Source: Amblyornis subalaris (taxonomy: Eukaryota; Chordata; Aves; Passeriformes; Ptilonorhynchidae). Taken from it: a stretch of DNA of 64,000 nt. Both the position numbers and the translations under genes were made by a program. Location: contig JACAXG010000081.1 of NCBI GenBank assembly GCA_018881555.1, positions 3,356,674 to 3,420,673 of the forward strand, given 5' to 3'. Shown piece after piece: positions 1-12,320 of the stretch (position 1 is the stretch's first letter; the number at the start of each line of letters is the position of its first letter). Below the pieces are notes generated by a model. That model ran no database searches, was not told the DNA's origin, and saw only the letters and a program-made list of their open reading frames with translations.

Positions 1-1369
1 GACGGCGTCCATGTGACGAGGTCATTGGGATGGGGATTTATTTCCTTTTGCCCACAGAACTGGAATCCTGCCTTTGGGGTAGGAGTGAGGAGAAAGGGGA
101 GTGGTACACGGTCGTGTTGCTGCTTCCAGCCTGCTCTCAGGAGCTGATAGCGAGTAGTAGATGTCTCCTCCCTCCAGCTGAGATGGCTGCAGTGACTGGG
201 GAGAAGATCTGGAAATGTGATCCAAGGGCTCCAGAGCTTCTGCTGAAGCTGTTTGGGCTGTGCCACGTTCCCAGTGATTATGGCAGTGTGGAAAAAGGGC
301 TGAGAAGAAATTAAATCCAGATTTGTCTTTCTAAATTTCCCATGGAAAGGTAGTGGAACAAACTTGAAGACAAAGATATTTGAGGATGCACTGCTGAAAG
401 AAGTTCTCCCCAAAGAGCCTGAAAATTCCTGTTCAAATGGGGCTTTCCCAGTGACTGCCTGTATCTTGCCCCCAAATCCAACACGTGTCCGATAAGAAAA
501 TATGTAAACGAATGGAAAATTATGGTAGTTCTGGAAGTGCTATTTGGGATCTGCTGGTGGGATGTGACCACAGTGGTACCTGGGTGATGTCCACTCAAGG
601 CATTGCGGTCCCCTGGGGGTGACTGCTGAGGGCTGCTGGGATGGACCCAGCCCATGCATGGGTCCTGCCTGGCCCCAGTGCCTCGTGAGAAGTGTGCTTC
701 CACGTGGGTGGCACTTGGGGAACTGGTAGCAGTTATGGGTCCTTCTGGAGAGCCCCTTCCTCATGCCCCCTGTTCCTGACTTTGTGTATTTGGCTTCTCC
801 TGCTGTGGCATGTGTCTCTGTGCCCATAGCCCTCCCTTGTCACAAGTCCCCACACCATCAATCACCCTGTTGTGTCCATTTAGGTTCCCAGCTCTTTGTC
901 TTCCTGTGCAGCTTCTCATGTTGCCAGAAAACAATGTCCCTGGTCCCCTCTGTCCACAGTTCCTCCCTGCCCACTCTCTCTCAAGCATCTGAGGACAGCA
1001 CTTGGCTAATGCTCGTGCCCACTGCAAGGGGGAGGATTCGTTCCAGCTCAGCACAGAACCAGAGNCTGCACCCTCTGAGGTGTGTAACCTGTGAGTGACG
1101 CCAACCTCCAATGCCAGCCCGTCTGCCGTGGCCAGCATGTGCCTCCCAGCTTCCGTGGCTCAGCTGCAGTCCTGCCTGGGGGTGACCGGGCGGTTTGCTG
1201 TAGGGCTGCAGTCTTGGGGTCAAGACCACCTGGCTGTGTGGTGTCAGGTGGACCTACTGGCACATCCTCTGAATCAGTCATTTGTCTGGTCCAGAGTGTC
1301 TTTTGTAGCACCATGCATGTGGCATTTGGTGCCCTGCATGCGCAGGGGGAGCAGTGTCCTGGAGTCATG

Positions 1370-1650
1370 TGCATGTGCAGTGTTCCTGGTAACAGTGACT
1401 GCAGTGTCCTGGGCTCTGTGTGTGTGTGGTGTTCCCGGTACCTGTGACAGTGGTGGTGTGGGCTGTGTGTGTGTGTGTGGTGTTCCTGGTACCTGTGACA
1501 GTGGTGGTGTGGGCTGTGTGTGTGTGTGNNGTGTTCCTGGTACTGGTGACAGTGGTGTGGGCTCTGTGTGTGTGCAGTGTTCCTGGTACTGGTGACAGCA
1601 GTGTCCTGGGCCGTGTANGTGTGCGGTGTTCCTGGTACTGGTGGCAATGG
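1370..1650. repeat. GT-rich minisatellite, about 45-52 nt unit
   Basis: Six imperfect copies begin with GTTCCTGGTA or GTTCCCGGTA (near 1381, 1430, 1480, 1533, 1579 and 1628). Each contains a GTGACAGTGG-like core and a (TG)n tail. Three N characters lie inside the array, as expected where a repeat is hard to resolve. Confidence 0.85.
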
Positions 1651-3251
1651 TGAAACTACTGAGCCTGGATCCTCTCCCTGGGTGGAGTGGGGATGGCTCC
1701 ATTGTTCTGTGGTATCTGAGTCCTTGTGCTCTCCAGGCTTCGCACCTTGAGTGTGTCTCATGCAGAGCCATGGGGATGCAGGAGATCAGATATGGTGCCA
1801 TTCTGCTGTATCCCCTACCCTGCAAAGTCACATCCTCCTCCAGAGCGAAGCAGCTCTCCCAGGGGAGACAGGGAAGGGGTTGCCACTTCTCCGGCTGGGA
1901 AGCAGTGAGCTTAGGAGGGTAGAGGACGTGCGAGGCTTGGAGCTCAGCTGAGAGGCTCAACGCTGCCTCGTGCTGGGGTGGAGGGGCAAAAGGGAGAGCA
2001 GGGCTTGCCCACGCTGCTGCATTGCAGCTCAGAGCGGGGAGCCGAGCGGGAGGGGAGCTGGGAAGGCAGGAATGCTGCAGCCGGGAAGCTGGGAAGTCAG
2101 GGGATGCTGCATTGCAGGGCTGAGATTAGGAGCTGTGCAAATGGAGATGTGCTTGTGTCGGGGCGGGTGTGACACTGAGGACTGGTGCCCAGNGCCTGCC
2201 GATTTGCTGGTCCTTCCTCTAATCCGTTTCTTCCACGTTTTGTTTCGCTCTGGCATTTCTCTCATTCCTTGTGCTGGTATTTGTCTTGTTCAATTGAGGT
2301 CATAATGTATTTTTTATTAATTCAGGAGAAGGACTGAGATTCATCTCCCACTGGAAGGATCTGCTGGAATCCACATAGGGAAGCTGAGCAGAAGCTCAGC
2401 AGAGCTGGGCAGGACATTTTCCTCATTCCTGGGAGCAGCCATGGACTGGGGAGGTGGCTCCAGAGCCTCATGGCCCTGGTGCAGCATGGCGTATGAGAGG
2501 GGGGACCTAGGCAGACCTTGGGCACACATGCTGCCTGGTGAAACACAGGTGTGTGCTCCAGCCAGGACATGTGCTCCACCTCTGTGAATGTGTGAGCAAG
2601 CCAGCACGTTGGGAGCACAGGGTTTGCCACCTGACGTAGGTATTGGTGATCCTTACTCACTCCACATCGCTCTAGTGTTGTGTCAGCCTTGTTGTCTCTC
2701 TTCTGAGCTCATCCAGAGGTGGGCACTTTGCAGCCCTCCCCTGGCCACATACCTGTGAGGGTCTGGCCTCAAGCATCCCCCTGAAATTACAGAAAGATTT
2801 TATGGCAAATCCAGAAATTAGTGTCTGAAGATGTAAAGGCAGGGCTGCTCTGCCTTTCCCTCAGGCTGGATCTTGCCCACTGGGTAGGGAGGGGATGGTG
2901 AGCTGGCTAGGAGGGACCCAGGAGGTGCCTTTCAGTAAGGAACTGAAATTGAGGGTTTGTGCAGCGCTCACGAAGCCATGGTTCCCTCGGCAGGTTGTGA
3001 GCCTGACTNGCAGCCACAGGTGACGCAGCAGGAGGGCCGGGCTCCCTGCCAGCTCNGCTGGCCCAGCAGCTGGCTGGTGGCTTTGGCAGTGGGATCAGAA
3101 CCTCTCTTGCTTGGTGAGCTGGAAGGGTGGCTCGTGGCTGAGGTCCTTGTTGAAGCTGCTGGAGGTTCTGGTTGTTTTCGCTCTGCCCTGGAAANTGGGC
3201 AGAGCTGTGCTGTGGGTACTGCAGCCTGCACTGTGTGAGTTGGAGGGGAAT

Positions 3252-3510
3252 TTATAGAACCATTTGGGTTAGACCATTAGAGATCATCTTGTTCCAACCC
3301 CCACCATGGGCAGGAACACTTTCCACTAGACCAGGTTGCTCCAAGCCCCATCCAACCTGGCTGTGAACATTTCCAAGGATGGCACAGCCACAGCTTTTCT
3401 GCGCAACCTGTGCCAGGGCCTCCCCACCCTCACAGGAAAGAATTTCTTCCTAATCTCTAATCTAATCCTATTCCATTCAATTTAAAGCTATTCTTCCTAA
3501 GTGCAGCGTG
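3252..3510 (-). mobile_element. CR1 LINE 3' fragment
   Basis: Read on the minus strand this gives the typical CR1 tail: a segment like GGATGGGGCTTGGAGCAACC, then the TTCCAAC-type stretch, then a 3' end near 3252. It is truncated at the 5' end like most avian CR1 copies. No reverse transcriptase coding remains. Confidence 0.85.
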
Positions 3511-6500
3511 GCAGAGGGACAGTGCTGTGCCTTTAGCACCAGGGAAAGGTGGAACAACCTTTATTTCTTGTGCCAGTCCTCCTGGGTGCCAACCTGCATG
3601 GTTGTTCTCTGGAGGAGCTGCATGTCCCACCTCTGTGCATCTTGTGCAGGGTTGTGTCACCAAGAGTGACAAAGCTGGCAGTGAGACCCTGCAACCAGAC
3701 AAGCTTCTTCAATAGCTCCCTGTCCTGGCCAAACCCAGCCCTTACTGGTTCTGTTGGGAGCCCAGACTGGCTGAAGCTTACACCTCTGTGCTTTGTTGTG
3801 GGCCTGAAGCATCCCCAGCACTGGATCTGCCCCAGCCTGGCTCTCCCAATTCCATGAGCTGCCGTGANGCATGTTCAGAGCTGCGGCGCAGGTACGGCTC
3901 TGTTGCTGGCTATTTATAGTGTGTGAGCTTTCAGCACCGCCGTGCACTGAGAATAACTCACTGAGGAGACACTTGTCAAAATCACGCGTCCGTCGCCCAT
4001 GCACAGCGTCGTCGTCTCAGGCTTCCCACATGCCCGCATGGAGTCTGTCTTGGTCCTGTGCCAGCCTGGATCGACACAAAAAGGGGTTTACNGTGGTGTT
4101 TTTTCTGGCCTGGGGATTCAGCTGGTTAGTCATAGCAGGGCTCTGTGGCCCAGTCCTCATCAGGATATCATCAATTTTTGCAGGAAGTGGTGGGGAGCAG
4201 TTTGGGCTCTGTAAAACCTACCTCAGAGAGAGCAGCCCTTTCATAGCCCAGCGTGTGAGATGTGGGTGATGGCTGGGAGGGATGTGCTTGGGGAGCACAG
4301 GAACCTGCTCTTCGGGCTGGAACCTGCNGTGGTGAAACTCATCAGCTGAACGAAGCCCTCGGGCTGGAAGCGTTGGGCGCTGCCGGGGTATTTCCAGTTC
4401 ACTTTATCTCTGGCTTGGCGTTGTATTTCCNAGCTGATGCAAACAAGTGGAAGAGTAGATAGTGGCTAATTCACATCGATCGCTGTGATGCGGGAGCTCC
4501 CCGAGGTGAGCTGGGGCTGGCAGAAAACGTGCTGTGGGCCATTCGATGGGGCCAGCGCTTGCCTCCCTGGATGTTTCTCGGTGTGGTGCCTCAGGGGACA
4601 CGTTGTCAGCCTCGTGGATGCTTGCTCCCACATCCCGAGGTTTCTCCCGGCTTTGGTGGTTCAGAGGCCCNAGGCAGCTTTGCCAGGGTGGTTATAGAGT
4701 CATGGGCCAACCTGGCAGTGGTGAAGTCAGGCAAAGCAGGGTTGTTTTGGCAGGCTCTAAGGTGGGAGCACTGCTTTGTGGGAGGGGGGACAACCAAGTT
4801 CTCCTCATTTTAAAAGCAGGAGGAAGGACATTTGGCAGATTGTGGCTGGGACCTGGGACTGTCCAGCTCTGCCAGGGCAGGACCAATGTGGAGCCAAGTG
4901 TGCTGAGGCCATCATGGGAACAGGACCCCTGGCCACCCAGCTGTGGCCTTTTGCAGCCACCTTGCCTTTAGCCTCCAGACCTTCACTGCACCAAGGNAGT
5001 GACGAGGAGATGGCTCCAAACTCCCAACAGGCAGAGCAGAAGCAAGGGAAATAATGAAGTGCATCCTGACTTCCCATCCCAACAGGAAGGACGGACAGGT
5101 GATGTCCTGGAAATGTCGCTGCTGTGAGCCCAGAGGAGCATGTGCTGAATCCCAAGGAGCTGGCCTCACACCGCAGCCGAGCTCTGCGGGGCTTGACGTG
5201 GCTGCACACTGAAGGGTGGGAGTAAATTGAGTCTGGCTGTGTTGGTGCTTGGCATGGGACTTTCTGTCCTGCTGGATCAGGGCAGGGCAAGGCTGCCGAA
5301 GGGAAGCAGCTGTGGGGAGTCNATGGGAACAGCCCGAGGGCTTTTCTCTGGTGTTGCCCCAGCCACTGGGCATAGTGAAAGGTGGCTGCCCTGCACTCCA
5401 GCCTCTCCTGGGCTTCAGGTTCAGTTAAAAAGGTAACAAAAACCCTTCCAGGGAATTAGAGTCACCCTGGACAGGCCATGCATTGCACCTCAGGGTGGGC
5501 AACGAAGAGAGGCCCTGGGGGCAGAGGTGCCAGCGCACAAGGGACCTGTTGGCTCCGGGTAGTGGTGGTTTCTCTCCCAAATAACATGCACNTAGACTTG
5601 GCGTGGGGTTAAAATCCTGCGTGGCCTGGAGAACGTGTGATCACTAGCCAAGGGGAAGTACCAGCATTTGCCTGACTCCCAGCCGCAGACCTGAGTCTTC
5701 TCTGCCTCGGGCTGTGTGGAGCCTGGAGCTCATAGCTCATCAGTGCGAGGTCCTTTGGCAAATTCCATTTTGATGTCTCACCCCGGGTGGTTTGAGGCTG
5801 AATTTATCACTGTCTGGACCTCCTGTCTCCCACTGTCGGGTGGTTGAATGCATCAAAGGCTGGCTGCATCCTGACCCTGTGGGGAGGAGCAGCACCCAGA
5901 ACCTACCCCAGGCCTCTTGCTCCTCAGCCCTGTGCTGGCGGTGCTGCAGGCATGGCTGGGATGGGGCAGCAGAGAGGCACTCTATGTGGTGCCTCATCTT
6001 TCTCCCCAGGACTCTGTCTTGTCCCCCAGTGGTGCCAGGGATTGCTGTAAGGACAAAGCTGGTGTCCTTCAACACTCCAGGCTGAGCACAGCAGCCGTTT
6101 GGGGGCTGATTCACCAGCAGACTGAGACCCTTCCTCCTTACAGGCCAGAACATCTGGAGGAGGGCAGACACTCCGGCAGCAGCACCTCCAGCCATCTCAT
6201 TTCCATTTTCCTGAGCCCTTTTAGCTGTGCTTTCGCTGTGCTGTGCCAAACAGCGTCCCGGTGCTGCTGAAGCACTAATATCCATCATCCGGCCGCAGTC
6301 TGTAGAGCACTCAGAAATTTGGTGCTATTTTCANTGAAGTTTTCCAAGTTGAGCTTATTGGCTCATGGGCATCTGCTCCCAGATGGAGAACATGTGGCCG
6401 GTTCCTGTGAGGGGAGGGGAACGGCCGCACTCGTAAAGCAGCAGGGGGGATGAGTGAGGGAATCTCATCCTGGAGCCTGTGAGATGCTTTTGGGACTGTG

Positions 6501-7529
6501 CAGAGCAGGGCCTGGAGGTTGGGGTTTTAAAGCTGCTCCTCTGAAAGCAGAATCTGCAGTGAGAGGTCACCCGTCAGATATTAGTGGTGGGGAATGTACA
6601 GTAACCTGGAGGCAGGATTCGATCTCAGCTCGGNTGCTGTTTGCACCGCTGTGCCCTTCCCACCCTGCTCGCTTTGGAAGGTGAACAGCAGGTACTTGAC
6701 AAACAGTCATTGCANGAAAACGGGGGAAACTCTGGGGGTTCCTGCAAACCTCCCTGCCTGGAACTGAGAAATGAGCACTGGCAAAATGGAANGACACAAA
6801 AACTCTGAGCTCCAAATCAAAAGTAAATTTACAAAGCCTCTTTTCCTGCCTCGCATTCCCAAGCGGAGCACGGTAATGCGTTTCCAAGCCTGGCTGCTCG
6901 GTGCCGCAGCAGTGACCAGTGGGGCGAAGCCGCACTCTCTTCACTTTGCTCCCCATTTGTCCATCGCTGCCTTCTAGGGGCAGAGGTGCTGGTTTGTTTT
7001 GTGGCTGAGATTCTCGTTTCCTTTGTGGGAATAAAGCAAATTGTGTTTGGTTGAGATTCTCTATAGCTTCAAAGTCAAATAAAATCTGGGTTGCCAGCTT
7101 CTTTTTGTATTGCAGGAGATGCCTGTTTTCCATCCCAAACCATCCATGTTTTGCAGCTCAATAGCACATCCCAGACAATGGCTTTAGAAATCAGACGCCT
7201 GCATTTTGGACCCACAGCGTTGAGGCAACGCCAAGTGGTGCACGGGGTGCCAGAATTTGTGCACATGGGGAGAGAGAAGGAGGAGGAAGAAAAACTTGCT
7301 CAGATGGGATGTTTCCAAGGAGATCATGGTAATGATCTTCCATTTCCATGTAGCTTTTCATCCACTGGCGGAGTGTGCTCACTCGTAAGCTGATGCTACA
7401 CACGTCCTGTGTGGAGAGTGCAGCAGCTGTCCTCAAAAAGCATTTTGCAGGGGGTAAGCTCTGGAGCAGCAGAGCGGGAACTGCCTGGNGTGGGAGTGAC
7501 CCCTGAGGCTGCAGAGATGCTCAGGGATG

Positions 7530-7737
7530 CAGGAAGGGATATTGGGAAGAAGTTCTTTACTACAAAGGTGGTCAGGCCCTAGCACAGGTTGCTCAGAGAA
7601 GCAGTGGCTGCCCCATCCCAGGAAGTGTCCAGGGCCAGGTCGGATGGGGCTTGGAGCAACCTGATCTAGTGGAAGGTGTTAGATCTAGATGGTCTTTAAG
7701 GTCCCTTCCAACCCAAACTATTCTGTGGTGATTCTGT
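7530..7737 (+). mobile_element. CR1 LINE 3' fragment
   Basis: The plus-strand CR1 tail contains GGATGGGGCTTGGAGCAACC, GTCTTTAAGGTCCCTTCCAA and a 3' end with two ATTCTGTG-type repeats near 7722-7737. It is 5' truncated and non-coding. Confidence 0.88.
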
Positions 7738-8389
7738 GTCCCTGCACCACTGGGTATGGGAGCGACCTTGCTGCTGTGTAATATCATTTTAGTCCTTCCG
7801 CAAATTAACATCGCCTGTGGGATATGCCTCACATCAGCCAATGTCCAGCTCAGAACCGTGCCATGGCCNGACATGAGCTGGCACTTGATTTTCTGGAGTG
7901 AGAGTCCTGTCATGAGCTGTGCTCAGCTGGGAGCAGCAGCTGGGGTGTACGGTCAGTGCTGGAGTGGGCTGCATCCCACATGGACACAGAGGGTTGTTTT
8001 CCTGCCTCATCCATCCCTTTTTCCCCTGGTTGCCATGCTGGAGGAGCTGTTAGGCCGGGGAGGATCACAGAGCTCTGAGGAGGGTCAGCGAGGCTGCATC
8101 CGCTGCCGGAGCATGCGGGAGGGTGGTTAAAATATAGTATTCCCTCATCCTTCCGAGTGCCTCTCGCTTTCCAAGAGCAGGAAGGCGAGTCTGGAGCTCT
8201 GCTTCTCCCCTGTGTGGAGATGGGTTTGCAAAAGCTACAGTTTCTTCTGCCTTCCCCCCGCCCCTNTTTTCCTGCCCCGGCATCTTTCCCTGGCCTGATG
8301 AATTTTTAAACAAAAACATGGTGAGAAGAGAACAGGAGAGAGGGGAGAAAACCCAGGAGAGGACATGGGCAAAAAACTCTGTTTTCCAA

Positions 8390-8620
8390 ACCAGAGTGAT
8401 TTCAAGTGGAAGTGAAAGTTTCGGTTGTGTTTTTAATTTGAAAGTTCCAACTAATTTTAAGTCACTTTATTGAAAGGAGAAAATACCTTTCCTAATGCTC
8501 TTTTTAATAAACTCCAGTTTTACAAGTAGAANGAGTAGTAGTTGCTGTTTCTATGTAGTAAGTAGTAGTAAAGTNTTTCTATGGTTGAAAAATACCATAG
8601 AATTATGAAAGTAAAAGGTA
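8390..8620. promoter_or_regulatory. AT-rich island, possible regulatory element
   Basis: This is an AT-rich patch in a GC-rich intron. GAAGTGAAAGTTTC at 409-422 of the 8-kb block (8409-8422) resembles an interferon-regulatory-factor element with one mismatch, and long A/T runs follow. Only base composition and the motif support it; conservation was not tested. Confidence 0.2.
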
Positions 8621-9339
8621 ATTGCTGTGCTCTGTAATTCCCCCTGGTGTTCCCTGGGGCTGAGGCTGGAGGCTGAGGCTGCAGGAGGGGAACAGACTCC
8701 CCTGCAGATACCTCTGGGTGCTTGTCTTTCTGTTCACGGGGGATTGCAGGGTTGATCACCTGTATGTGGTCACTGCATGGGGGCAGATGTGGACAGATGT
8801 GGTTCCTTGCCTGTTGGTGCAGGGCAGTGAGCAGATGTAGGAGTTTGGGTGCAATGGGTCAGAATTCAGCCCAAATTGAAGCCCTCCAGCTGGAGAACCG
8901 GCTGCTTAGTGCTGGAGAAAGTGGAAGAAGGCAAGAGGGAGCACAAGGATGGAGAGGAGAGGTGGAGGCAGGTGGGGGAGCGTTGGCTCATAGAGCTGAG
9001 CATCACCAGGGAGCCGAAATCTCATCACCAGGAGAGCTTGTTCTGCTCCATAAGCTGAGCTCTGACCTGCGAAAGTCATCCAGAGGGTTTGAATGGCTGA
9101 TGAAGTCGTGAGATACCATGGACACCTTTTTGTGCTGTGCTTTGTCCCTTCAGAAACGTTCCTCTGCCATGTCCCACCAATGCCAAGGCCAGAGCTGAAT
9201 GTTGGGACTGACTGCTCTTGCTGCCCTCCCTNGGGCCGTGCTGGTTTCTCAGGGCCGTCACCTTGGCAGATAGATTGAGTGTTGTTGGAAAACCAGCTTA
9301 AATCCACTGCTGTCACACTGTGCAGAGCAGAGAGAGCTC

Positions 9340-9540
9340 CTTGCAGATCTCATTGTATTTCAGGCTGGAACAGAAAAAGAAACATTTTATGGTAATTTTT
9401 TCAATGACTTTCCAATTTTTTTTCTTGGTAAGCTGTCTGCAATCACTTACAATGTTCCTGAAGGGATTAATTACTCACTGGAGCTCATTGTGCGTATTTC
9501 ATATTCTGAACTGTTGGATGTGATGCCTGCCTTGGATTGA
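9340..9540. promoter_or_regulatory. AT-rich island, possible conserved non-coding element
   Basis: About 200 nt of AT-rich sequence stand out from the surrounding GC-rich intron, including GGGATTAATTACTCACTGG near 9464-9482, a homeodomain-type core. No gene can be supported here. The regulatory reading rests on composition only. Confidence 0.2.
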
Positions 9541-12119
9541 GCGAGGGGTCACATGGCATTTCTTTTTCCGTCCTTTTCCCCCTGTTCTGTTCTATCTGTC
9601 AGGCTCCTGGTGTGAACGCTCCCCGTTGCTGCTGCGGTGGGCGCTTGGTCAGTGCACCGCACGTGATCCCGATTTCCCTGCTCTGCACTCCTCTTTCAGG
9701 GGAGCGTAGCCAGAAGAAGACAAATCGCTTCCTTGTTTGAGTGACTTTTGGCTGATGCTTTCCCCTAAGCTGTAGTGTTGGCTCGGCTTCTCTTGCAGCA
9801 GTCGTGGCTCTGGGCTGTGCATCGTCAGTGCTTGGACAGGCCCCCGGAGCAAATTTGGGGAGAAGAGCTCAAAGCACATTGCAGAGCTGCTTCCCACGGA
9901 GAAGAGTGCTTGTGCTGTGCAGGCAGCCGTTGCATGGAGCTGAAATGTCTTAGAGGAGATAAATCCCAGCTGCGGTGCTGCCAGAGACCCCTCTGCGCCA
10001 TCCTTGGAGCGTGGCATTCCCAGGAGGGTCTGCCTGTGGGACAACATGCACTGGCGCTTGGACNGCGCAGGGAATGGCATTGTCTCGAGCTCGGCTGGGG
10101 ATCCCAAGCTGTCCAAGCTGGGGCTGTAATTGGCGTGGTCTCAGATTCTTAACCGGCTCCTGCAGCCTGCAGGGGTTTGGACTTGTCGGTGTGCAGGGTC
10201 TGGAGGCGAGTGGCCGCTCTCCCATTGTGCTGGGAGGCTTGTGGCCGCTGTCATCACACATCACTCAACCCTTGGTGTTGGCAGGTGTGTAGTGAGGGCG
10301 GCCACAGGAGCTGGCACGTGATCGAGAGTTTGAAGTCCTTCTTATTGGTGTCGGTGCCTGTTTTGGAGCATTTTCTACCCTGCCCATCCCTGGCACTGCC
10401 AGGCCCCCACTAAAACTTGGAGTTACAGGTGGAACAGCAGCTCTTTGCATTGAGTAATAAAGTGTGTCAGCATCCCTTCACTCGCTATAACGCAGGTGGT
10501 GGGTTGGAGGTAAAGAACACTTCCTCCGTGCTGGCTCCTAGCCCCCTGGGGCACCTGAGCAGGCACCGAGTGGTGGCTCCCACGGAGGTTTCTGGTCCCG
10601 AGCATCCCGTTCTCTCCTGTGGCACAAATAGATTTCCTGAAGGAGACAGAATCTCCCAGAATCTCCAAATCACCTTTACTGGGAAAAACACAACTGCTGC
10701 TCAAGAAAACCTTTCCCTGGGGGTGGGGACCCTCTGAGTGCACTGTGAGAGGGGTAGCAGCTCTGGGAGCAGCTGGAGAATGGTGCATGTCAGCACCGGG
10801 AGTGGGGAACCATCAGTGCTAAGAATAGACAGTTTATCTGCATCCCTCGCCCTGTGAAGGGTGCTTGTGGCACTGTGCAGCAATTAACACAAGTTTGTAA
10901 TAACACTGCTGGCAGATCGGCAACGTGGCCTTTGGAGCTGATGTCGAATTTGGCTGAGGATGGATGGGGGAGACTGGTGCTGCGGAGCTCCCCGGCANAC
11001 ACCCAGCACCTCCCCGGCACAGGGATGTGAGGCAGTTCTGTGAAGTGGCAGGATGGAGTCCTGGGTGCTGGGTATGGAGCTGCAGGATGGGGAGAGGCAT
11101 GTGGGGCTGGTGCTGCTCCTGGCTCCGGTGCGGGAAGGCAACTTTCCCATGCGAGTTTGGGGGAGCAGGTAACAAGGCCAGCAGAGGTAATGGCAGTGTT
11201 GGTGGGAAGGGGAGCAAGCTGCGGGCTGAGGACAGGTGTGATGCTCTGTACCCCTGACTGGGGGTGGCCCTGGGGAGCTGGCACAACGGGCAGGAGAGAT
11301 CACCTGCGCTGACCGGGATCACCCCATGCTCTCCACTGAGTTACCAGGATATCTCATCCAGCTTCTGGGCAGGGGGTGTGGGGAACCTGGGGATGAATGC
11401 AGGAGCCATGGTGCCCTCTTCAAGCAAACCTCCTGCCACTCACCATGCACAGCTTCATCTTTGGGAGAGCATGGGGCCTTTGCTTTAGGGTGAACATCAC
11501 CTGGGCAGCTGATGGGGCAGACCGAAGGGACCCCAAAATCTGTGATGTGCATGTTGGTCCTCGGCCCTGCCTGGGCTGCTATTGCAGATGCTGCCATGAT
11601 TTTTGGAGGCTGAACCTTGCCCCAGTGCCTGGTACGACCAGCACCCCCAGGCACCCCAGCACTGCTCGCTCACCCTGCTGCCAGGGGACCGCAGGTGCAG
11701 GGAGAGCCCGAGCCTTGCGGGATCCTGGTGATCATATGTGCAGCGGACTTGCTTCCGGCTCCCTGCAGGCTGCTGCGCCTGGTGCCAGAGTGAATTTGGC
11801 ACCTGGCCCTCCTGCGAGGCTGGGGAGGGGGAGAAGAAAGGCCAAGCCCTCCTCGCCGCAGGCAGCAGATTCAATTCCCCCTGGGCGTGCACAAAGGCCG
11901 TTTATCTCCGGAGCAAAGCCCTGGTAACCACAGGGCAGAGCGTGAAGGGCTGATTAGGGGCTGTGTGAGGAGGGGCGCCAGGGTCGTGTGCAGGCACTTC
12001 CCTTCCCATTTCCAGGGCTTTCCATGGTAATGGCTCCTNTTCTCCTCTGTTGTTAGGACGTCACTCACAGGCAGCTCCAACAACATCTGTCAAAACACGT
12101 CCCCCCTGTCCTTGGTGCT

Positions 12120-12320
12120 CCCGGGGAAGAGGGATCCGTTGGCCCCGTAATGAGCCTGACATCAATTAATCATCAGCCTTAAAAATTAGCATCGTGGCAG
12201 TACACGTTGGAGGGAAATGATTCCCCAGATGGAAGCAAAAATAGCCTGGGTTATCTCCCTCCTCCCGCAGGAGGTGGCAACAATAGATCCACTAACGAGC
12301 CTGGAACTCGTTAAGCTGGG
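12120..12320. promoter_or_regulatory. Candidate conserved enhancer in NAV1 intron 1
   Basis: A compact block contains ATCAATTAATCATC (12161-12174, overlapping TAAT homeodomain cores), AAAAATTAGCATC, ACAATAG (SOX-like) and TTATCT (GATA-like) within about 150 nt. It stands out from GC-rich surroundings. Such clustering is common in deeply conserved vertebrate enhancers, but conservation is not shown here. Confidence 0.35.
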
